Source: Candidatus Zixiibacteriota bacterium (GTDB lineage Bacteria > Zixibacteria > MSB-5A5 > GN15 > FEB-12). Taken from it: 64,000 nucleotides of DNA. Positions within the stretch are counted from its first letter, which is position 1. Every line of letters starts with the position of its first letter. The DNA lies in assembly GCA_029860345.1 (NCBI GenBank), contig JAOUBJ010000002.1, positions 248,001 through 312,000 on the forward strand. The letters are read 5' to 3'. This document shows positions 53,183-59,288 of the stretch, piece after piece. A program made the translations under genes and the position numbers. A model generated the notes under the pieces. The model was not told the origin of the DNA. It ran no database searches and saw nothing but the letters and a program-made list of their open reading frames with translations.

Positions 53183-54365
53183 TCAGCAATACCTCGGCGT
53201 GGGCACCTTCTGCGGATATTCTGCTTTTGGTGACGGTGACATTTATTCGTGAGCAGGCAGTGTTTTCTTCGCGTAGGGTGCGGCCTTGTGTCGCACCTTC
53301 TGATCGGTCGGGGTCAAGCCCCGACCCCACGCGTTGAGATAATGTTGCGGAGTAAGAGTCTTTGGTTGTCACCAGACGCGACACTTCCAGCCGCAAGGCC
53401 ACCATGCTGGCCGGAAGGAACTGTCTTGAATCGCTTGAGTTGTCGGTTAAAAAGATCACCAACGCTTTTGAACGAGAGACTTGTTGCCTTAGCCGATGCA
53501 ACAGATTGGACGATGGTGGCGGGTTCACGCCGCGGCGCGCAGGCGAAGACGGACCCGCCTTACAAGAAAGATTCGTGGTTTTCACAGCGCGCAAAGCGCG
53601 AGAAACAGGCTTGCCTGTCACCCTGAGCGCAGTCGAAGGGTGAGCACAAGTCAGGTCAACGACGACACTATCGACCATCTGATGTGACAAAAGCAACTCC
53701 GCGCTACGCAGGCCCATAACGAAATTGTCCGGCTTGACGACGGAAAGTTTTTCAATATCAACTCCACACGAGGCCGCCGCGGCCGGAAAGAACGAACCGG
53801 AAAGATCAATGTAGGCCACAGTCCCCGATTTGGTCAGAGTGGCCAGCATCATAAAAAGCAAACTTGTCTTGCCACAGCCGACAGCGCCGGTGATCTCGAT
53901 CAGTTGACCATAGGGGATACCCTGCCGGGGGAAAAGCGCATCAAGGCGTGAGATACCGGTGTGGAAAATCGGCTCCGACAATCCGTCTTTCGACAAAACA
54001 GCCTCGGGCCATTTTTGGATTATCAACTGTCGCAGTTGTGATAAATCACGCTGTGATAAATCACGTGGTAATAAATCACGCTGTGATAAATCACCATCAC
54101 CCCCGCTTTTTCTGTCACCCCCGCCTTTTCTGTCACCCCCGCGAAGGCGGGGGTCCATCTTCTTTTTTGAACCGACGGAGGAACAGACTGGATTCCCGCC
54201 TTCGCGGGAATGACAAGAGGTGGACGGGACTGACGAAGAGGTGGACGGGACTGACGAAGAGGTGGCCGGGACTGACGAAGAGGTGGCCGGGACTGACGAA
54301 GAGGTGGCCGGGGATGACGAAGAGGTGGCCGGGAATGACGTGTGGGTGGAGTTGTCAGTGTTCAC
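53175..54365 (-). CDS. imuA: ImuA, RecA-like mutasome protein with in-frame repeat insertions
   Basis: The RecA-fold core is clear: [24 protein letters not shown], Walker [10 protein letters not shown], then [10 protein letters not shown] and the strand SVVVDLT. Directly after that strand lies an insertion of about 45 residues ([12 protein letters not shown] through ARRGVNPPP) that is translated Family A and Family B repeats (53518-53643). The core resumes at [22 protein letters not shown] second repeat-like stretch, [13 protein letters not shown], occurs near the C-terminus. The N-terminal 110 residues are also repeat-derived: PATSSSV units (21-bp repeat, 54211-54335), [15 protein letters not shown] (Family E), and LSQRD units (15-bp repeat). 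The GTG start at 54365 is therefore doubtful. It overlaps imuB by eight bases. Whether it remains functional is unknown, but the frame is intact. Confidence 0.8.
   Translation of the reverse strand: MNTDNSTHTSFPATSSSSPATSSSVPATSSSVPATSSSVPSTSSSVPSTSCHSREGGNPVCSSVGSKKKMDPRLRGGDRKGGGDRKSGGDGDLSQRDLLPRDLSQRDLSQLRQLIIQKWPEAVLSKDGLSEPIFHTGISRLDALFPRQGIPYGQLIEITGAVGCGKTSLLFMMLATLTKSGTVAYIDLSGSFFPAAAASCGVDIEKLSVVKPDNFVMGLRSAELLLSHQMVDSVVVDLTCAHPSTALRVTGKPVSRALRAVKTTNLSCKAGPSSPARRGVNPPPSSNLLHRLRQQVSRSKALVIFLTDNSSDSRQFLPASMVALRLEVSRLVTTKDSYSATLSQRVGSGLDPDRSEGATQGRTLREENTACSRINVTVTKSRISAEGAHAEVLLNE
53518..53643. repeat. Family B + Family A repeats inserted in frame within imuA
   Basis: A reverse-orientation Family B unit (53518-53562), an ACAGGCTTGCCTGT palindrome (about 53605-53618) and a Family A unit (53618-53643) lie consecutively inside the imuA reading frame, without breaking it. 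Confidence 0.85.
54038..54094. repeat. Four tandem 15-bp units containing GTGATAAATCAC
   Basis: Units start at 54038, 54053, 54068 (diverged) and 54083. Each contains the inverted repeat GTGAT-AA-ATCAC. They lie within the N-terminal part of imuA. The same 12-mer is found at the dnaE2 ribosome-binding position (51234-51245). Confidence 0.8.
54211..54335. repeat. 21-bp tandem repeat (six copies) in the imuA 5' region
   Basis: The unit is TGACGAAGAGGTGGCCGGGAC, with two G/A variants; the first copy is 20 bp. It encodes PATSSSV repeats in the imuA frame and apparently grew from the end of an adjacent Family E palindrome (CGGGAATGAC). Confidence 0.85.
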
Positions 54366-55220
54366 AGAGTAGCAAACTACTTTCTGGTGCCTTGCACCTT
54401 GTTTATTTCATTTTGTAGGGCGGGTCCGTCTTCGCCTGCGCGCCGCGGCGTGAACCCGCTTTTGTTGGCAGGTCTCCAAGAAGAAGAGAGACCTGCCGTA
54501 CAAGACCGATCGTTCAATGTCTCACCCTTCGACTGCGCTCAGGGTGACACGGTCAAGCCGTGTTTCTACGGTCAAGCCGTGCTTCTACAGGCAAGCCGTG
54601 CTTCTACGGGCAAGCCGGGTTTCTACGGTCAAGCCGTGTTTCTACGGTCAAGCCGTGTTTCTACGGGCAAACCGTGCTTCTACGGTCAAGCCGTGTTTCT
54701 GAGGCTTCGCCTCCTTGTATGCACAGGGGGCGCGTAGCGCCAGAGACAGGCTTGCCTGTTTCGTTGTGGTGGCTGAGTCTTCAGACTCAGTCACAGAAAC
54801 AACTGCTGTTCACCCGCGCGATCTGAAGATCACACGGACACAAATGATAGACATCTGCTGTCGAAACCTGCCCTTCGACTGCGCTCAGGACAGTCCTTCG
54901 GACCAGGGGTTTCGACCTACAGAACTTGTCGCCAGAGACAGGCTTGCCTGTCGACTCTATATCCTATCGGTCGGCCTGCTCATTTGTGCAGTATATGGTA
55001 CGGAAAAATTCTGACTGTCCAATCACATATTTACCACTTCCATATCTCAAAAGGTATGCACCTGCCGGACAGGGTTTCCAGCTTGACCAATAGAAGACCG
55101 GAAGATAGATTGTACATATGCCCCGGCTACCAAATGGACAACAAAGCCCGTCCAGGCCAAACCACGCATTACTTGGATGGCCGTTAGGTATATGAAGGGA
55201 AAACGAGAAGGTAACTAATT
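54366..55220. other. Repeat island upstream of imuA
   Basis: It contains Family B (54415-54460), Family A (54520-54546), a 19-bp minisatellite (54549-54700), ACAGGCTTGCCTGT palindromes (54747-54760 and 54939-54952), and a Family A/D composite (54861-54922). The last 200 bases are AT-richer and unique and may carry the promoter of the small membrane protein. The open frames here are repeat translations. Confidence 0.7.
54549..54700. repeat. 19-bp hairpin minisatellite, eight copies
   Basis: The consensus unit is ACGGTCAAGCCGTGTTTCT, repeated head-to-tail eight times with a few substitutions. Each unit can fold as ACGG-TCAAG-CCGT. There are no unique spacers, so it is not a CRISPR array. Confidence 0.88.
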
Positions 55221-55583
55221 ATGTCAATACTACTGGAACTGATTATTTTTGGCGCAGTGGATTTATTGTTGGAATCATTAGCGTGGGGTACATGTGGGTA
55301 CATCTTTTTCCGGTTCATTGGAATCAACAAGAAGTACTGGTATTGGGATTGTCTTTTTGTTTTTGCTGTTTATTTACTTTGGTTGTTTTGGTCTAATGCC
55401 TTCGTTATGTCGCTGGATATATCGATCAGCAATCAGGAATTCCTGACTCTTATTGATAATGACGTTAGTGGTTTGTTCGAAACGGATTACTTCGATGTCG
55501 TTATCGGTGCGCTGGAGATATTCTTGGGATATCTGATTGGAAGGCACGTGTTGGGGAAACTGACACGCCGGCAGACTGCTTAA
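55221..55583 (+). CDS. Hypothetical small membrane protein
   Basis: 120 residues, not recognised. Three hydrophobic segments can be seen: LLELIIFGAVDLLLESLAWG, YWDCLFVFAVYLLWLFWSNAF and VVIGALEIFLGYLIGRHVLG. They are separated by an acidic loop and followed by a short basic tail (KLTRRQTA). The base composition is more AT-rich than that of the surrounding genes, consistent with recent acquisition. ATG 55221 follows GAAGGTAACT, a good Shine-Dalgarno sequence. The neighbours give no functional clue. Confidence 0.6.
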   Translation: MSILLELIIFGAVDLLLESLAWGTCGYIFFRFIGINKKYWYWDCLFVFAVYLLWLFWSNAFVMSLDISISNQEFLTLIDNDVSGLFETDYFDVVIGALEIFLGYLIGRHVLGKLTRRQTA

Positions 55584-55643
55584 AAAGATACAAAGAAACC
55601 CGCAGCAAGCGGATGGGTCTCTCACAAACAGGGCAATATTGCT

Positions 55644-56111
55644 ATGATCGAACAACTGCTTGAAGCCTGGCGCACCAACAACCGAATCAATCTGTTCCTG
55701 ATAGACAACATCTCAGGCGACGGCATGAAATGCACACTCTCCAAACGGGGCGGCCGCAACGTCGTCCGTCAGTTTGCCCACATGCACAACAACCGGGTGT
55801 GGCAGCTTGAAAGCCGGGCGCGTGATTTATCGAAGGACCTCTACAAGTTCGAGACCCACGAAGAACCGGACCGCACGAAGCTGAAAGAAAACTTCGAAGA
55901 TTCATGCGAGAGGGTAGAGGCGTTTCTGCACGATTGTCTGGCTCAGGTTCCCCGGCGCCGTTGTCTTAAGAAGGGTGTGATCTCGATGCTCAGTTACTTC
56001 ATCGCCCACGAGAGTCATCATCGTGGTAACATCCTGCTAACTCTCAAAGAGTGCGGGCACCCCCTGGATCAAGCCAGCCGCTACGCCATCTGGAGCTGGG
56101 ACAAGATGTAG
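55644..56111 (+). CDS. DinB-family protein
   Basis: 155 residues of the DinB four-helix metalloenzyme fold. Histidine motifs are FAHMHNNRVWQL (about 45-56) and FIAHESHHRGNILLTLKECGHPLD (about 118-141), followed by the typical ending ASRYAIWSWDKM. It belongs to a different subfamily from the tandem pair at 45857-46908. The function is not known. It is preceded by a spacer of 60 bases from the small membrane protein. Confidence 0.85.
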   Translation: MIEQLLEAWRTNNRINLFLIDNISGDGMKCTLSKRGGRNVVRQFAHMHNNRVWQLESRARDLSKDLYKFETHEEPDRTKLKENFEDSCERVEAFLHDCLAQVPRRRCLKKGVISMLSYFIAHESHHRGNILLTLKECGHPLDQASRYAIWSWDKM

Positions 56112-56151
56112 GTGGGCGGGTTTCAGATCAGAATCCTCCTATGGGGCATTG

Positions 56152-57366
56152 TTACTTTCGCCAGCTTCCTTTGTAATTGAGTTTGGACAAGAACTGATTC
56201 AAGGTCGCGTTCAGACTCCAACCTGTGACCACCGAGATTGTGATGGTGTGGCCCGACAGGTCAGTCCCGCCGGCATTAGAGTAGTCCACGAAATTGTGCC
56301 TGATCTGCGCGCCCAGGTACCAGCCTGTACGTCGGCTCAAGAACACACGTTGCCGCAGCCCAGCACTGGCGGCAAAGGATGAGTGCACTTTGACCGTCTC
56401 CGGGTCACCCGCCTTTTTCACACTTCTGATGGCGTTGTAACCCACGCCGACAAAGCAGTCGGTGCTGAATCTGCCATGGTCTATGAACTTAAGACCGAGA
56501 TCGAGACCGACCAGCCAACTGCCAAATCGATCCGTCTCCACAATGTGGCCCAGGCTATCGACCTGATACTTGTTTTTGGCCGACAGGAACCGGTAGTTCA
56601 ACACGAGATCACTGCGCCATCTATGTCCCTCGCCACCCATTTGTAGTCCGATTACCGGATGGTATCCCAGTATGCTGTTCTTCCCTTGCGGTCGCCAACT
56701 TCCAAGGACGATTCCAAAATGCCCGCGACCCGGAAAACGTTTCTTCGTCTGGACTACAAAGTCATCATACTCTTTGCGTAGCGCCGTCCCTTGCATTCCG
56801 TCCGCCTGGATGTTGGCGAAGGCGGAGTCAAACTCACCGGCGTAGAACTGTCCCAACGATTGTTCGGTTACAGAGGCCTCCGGTTTCAGCGAAATCTTTT
56901 CAGCCAGATCACTCCTGAAGCTGATGAAGCTGTCGTGAGTATTATCTGTGGGCTGATTGTGACCATAAAGCACACTCCACCATAGCCATCCGGCCATATA
57001 ATCTTGTTCGCTTCTGTACCACAGCATATTTGGTATTGTTGAGGAACCGACAAGAGAATCGTTGAAAAACCCATGATCGGTCAATACCAGCATCCGTGTG
57101 ACTTCGAGGCTACCCGCCGGACCACATTCTGAACGAATGTAGTCGATCACATCCAAAACCGAGTCCACCTGGTTGTCCTCATAAAGCCGCGGGGCCTGGC
57201 GTTCGAAATTGTAATGGTACTTCTTGCACGTGCCGGAGTCATCTTGGGTGAGGAAGTCGTGCATTCCTTCCAGTTCATTAGGCATGCGTTTAGTCACGGT
57301 AGCACAGGACATCAAGCAACTCAAGGTGGCGCAAAGGAGAACAGTTGGAATCGTTCGGTGTAACGT
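56152..57366 (-). CDS. Putative outer-membrane lipoprotein with non-standard start codon
   Basis: The body (about 390 residues) has a polar N-terminal half and a C-terminal half of alternating beta-strands (SDLVLNYRFLSAKNKYQ ... GSWLVGLDLGLKFID ... GWYLGAQIRHNFVDY) like a barrel. The family is not recognised. The conventional starts TTG 57324 and ATG 57312 fall inside a clear lipoprotein signal, HRTIPTVLLCATLSCLMSC, with lipobox LMSC. Extending upstream, the only position matching a Shine-Dalgarno sequence (GGGAGG, four bases away) is an ACG at 57364-57366, giving a signal peptide starting TLHRTIP. ACG may act as the start, or an ATG has mutated. It is convergent with the DinB gene. Confidence 0.6.
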   Translation of the reverse strand, partial: TLHRTIPTVLLCATLSCLMSCATVTKRMPNELEGMHDFLTQDDSGTCKKYHYNFERQAPRLYEDNQVDSVLDVIDYIRSECGPAGSLEVTRMLVLTDHGFFNDSLVGSSTIPNMLWYRSEQDYMAGWLWWSVLYGHNQPTDNTHDSFISFRSDLAEKISLKPEASVTEQSLGQFYAGEFDSAFANIQADGMQGTALRKEYDDFVVQTKKRFPGRGHFGIVLGSWRPQGKNSILGYHPVIGLQMGGEGHRWRSDLVLNYRFLSAKNKYQVDSLGHIVETDRFGSWLVGLDLGLKFIDHGRFSTDCFVGVGYNAIRSVKKAGDPETVKVHSSFAASAGLRQRVFLSRRTGWYLGAQIRHNFVDYSNAGGTDLSGHTITISVVTGWSLNATLNQFLSKLNYKGSWRK

Positions 57367-57550
57367 GGTTCCTCCCGGAAGCGAATTCGACTAATAGCAA
57401 GTTGCCTTTTTGCAGTGGGAGAAACATAGCACAGATTGGCCCGATTTGCAACCGGAACAACTCCCACCTTGACTTAGAATTGAAAACGGATATATTTGGT
57501 GTGTAATCACGCCCGTTACGTGAAAGGACAGTCGAGGTAAGGACACATCT

Positions 57551-58855
57551 ATGAAGACAATCATCGTTGGTCTGGCCGTTCTGCTGCTGGCATCGCTCGC
57601 CGCGCCGCCGCGTTTGGTGGCCGATGACTATTCCGGTACAATAAGAGTGTTCATCGTCGAGCCGGTTTCGCGCTGGGCCGACGGCAACGGCGCTGCCTAT
57701 GGTTTCGGTCTGCTTGACTTCGCACTGGTCGAAGATGTCGAAATCAAAGACTATGAAGCCTGGGAGCAGACGGTTGTGTTCAATCCCGGTGAGTCCGGAT
57801 TCACGGTGTCGCCCAGCAACGTTATGGCTCAGGCCGTATTGTTTAACGCCGATTTTATCGAGAAGGATTCTTACCCACCTTACGGATACCTGTTCGACGC
57901 ACATTATACCGACGCTGCCGCTCAGGTGCGACCGGGGCAAATAAGCGCTAACAGCACGGCGCTGGGATTTACCCACACCGCCTGGGTGGAGCAATCCGGC
58001 TCCGGCGGCTGAACGACTTGTCCTCAAGCGCGGGCCGCGCTTGCAACGGTTTACAACTCAGGGAGCTACAACTTTCTCTATTGCACGTTGGTCGGGGACC
58101 GCAATCCCAAAGCGTATGACCGGCTCGTATTCGGTTACAATTTCGCACTCTATCCCAGCACTTTTTTCGGTGGCGGATACCGCATCTACGCCGATGCGCC
58201 GGACAATTCACAGGAGTTTGCCGATCTGGTCGTCGACTGCGGCAATCGAGTGGTCCCGCCGATGGGTTTGATTCTCACTATGGAACCGGCCGAAGACAAC
58301 ACTTATGAGATACGGCTCAGAATCACCAACGGTATGCCGGCCAACGTTGCGCCGACCGATCCCAACGCACCTGTCGGCGAGTCGCAGGGTCTGGTTGATG
58401 TGGTGTATGAGTTCCGCGCCAGCACGTCCGACGGCGACAACGATCAACTGCTCTACCAGTGGGATTGGGGCGATGGCAATGTCTCGGGTTGGCTGGGACC
58501 GGTTGGTTCTGGGGAAAACTGTCTGGCCTCGCACAGTTGGCCGACCTTTGATACTTGCGGCATCAAAGTGCGCGTCAAGGATAGCTGGGAAGAGGTCTCC
58601 GATTGGTCACCGGAGCTAACTGTGGTGATCGGTCCGGAGTGTTGTCAGGTTCGTGGTGATGTTGACGACAGCGGTGGAGAGCCGGACATCTCGGATTTGG
58701 TCTACCTGGTCGACTTCATGTTCTCAGGCGGACCGGCTCCTCCATGCAACACTCAAGGTGATATTGATGCCAGCGGCGGTATTGATATTTCCGATTTGGT
58801 TTACCTGGTCGACTTCATGTTCACCGGTGGCCCACCGATTCCCGCTTGTCCCTGA
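57551..58855 (+). CDS. Probable selenoprotein: secreted thioredoxin-fold protein (UxxC) with PKD and dockerin-like domains
   Basis: Read through TGA 58010-58012, the frame encodes 434 residues. A signal peptide (IIVGLAVLLLASLAA) is followed by a beta-rich domain (about 27-140, SRWADGNGAAYGFGLLDFAL). Next is a thioredoxin-like domain (about 145-240): SGGUTTCPQARAALATVYNSG, FLYCTLVGDRNPKAYDRLV and the cis-Pro region LYPSTFFGGGYRIY. A PKD-like domain (LLYQWDWGDGN) and two dockerin-like repeats (DISDLVYLVDFMF) complete it. Codon 154 is TGA and Cys157 follows, so the CxxC site is UxxC. There is no other stop between the two halves, and codon use and domain order continue across the TGA. A perfect eight-bp hairpin begins 12 bases after it. 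A role in extracellular thiol-disulfide or peroxide chemistry is inferred. ATG 57551 has AAGGACA upstream. Confidence 0.82.
58010..58043 (+). promoter_or_regulatory. Putative bacterial SECIS element after in-frame TGA
   Basis: TGA 58010-58012 is followed by 12 bases, then CAAGCGCG (58025-58032), loop GGC (58033-58035) and CGCGCTTG (58036-58043), a perfect eight-bp stem. The apical loop starts after 20 bases and its first base is G. The distance is identical to that in the other candidate at 45521. Confidence 0.7.
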
Positions 58856-59288
58856 AGTTTTACTGGTAGCTATATCTGTGCGTGGTGTACGTCCTCGTGC
58901 GCCACGACCTTGTCACCCAGCGTTATGTCTTATGTCACCCTGAGCGCAGTCGAAGGGTGAATCCCATGACCATGGCTCATGCCTCGACTCCGCTCGGCAT
59001 GACAGGGCTCCGCGGGAAGCGCATCGGAGTCATCTCTTGTGCGTGGTGTACGTCCCCGTGCGCTACGACCGTGTCATCCAGCGTTACGTTCTATGTCACC
59101 CTGAGCGCAGTCGAAGGGTGAGCCTAGTCGAAGCAGGAACAGACGAAAACGTCCGCTGCCCACCGATTCCCGCTTGTCCCTGAAGTTTCACCGTTCGTCA
59201 CATTCGGATTGTCAGACAATCAAGACTATCGTATCTTCGTTGTGTAGCCCATACCTCAGATGCCCTTCAACGCACGAGGAGGTACAAA
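58856..59288. other. Repeat-rich spacer between two dockerin-protein genes
   Basis: Two Family C units (58879-58907, 59040-59068) alternate with Family A units (58934-58960, 58978-59003, 59096-59121), forming a duplicated C-A block of about 160 bases. Around 59159-59186 a 28-base copy of the end of the preceding gene (from GCCCACCGATTCCCGCTTG through the TGA and CCTGAAGTTT) is repeated, a sign of local duplication. No gene is present. Confidence 0.7.

Noticed and set aside
54211-54700. CRISPR array
   Set aside because: Units are head-to-tail with no unique spacers, are too short, and no cas genes are nearby.
54342-55014. Plus-strand frames of 61-131 residues upstream of the small membrane protein
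   Set aside because: Their residues are translations of the 19-bp minisatellite and repeat families, with no independent coding signal.
58088-58855. Separate 255-residue dockerin gene starting with TTG 58088
   Set aside because: It is in frame with 57551-58012, with no other stop between, and begins in the middle of a thioredoxin-like fold.
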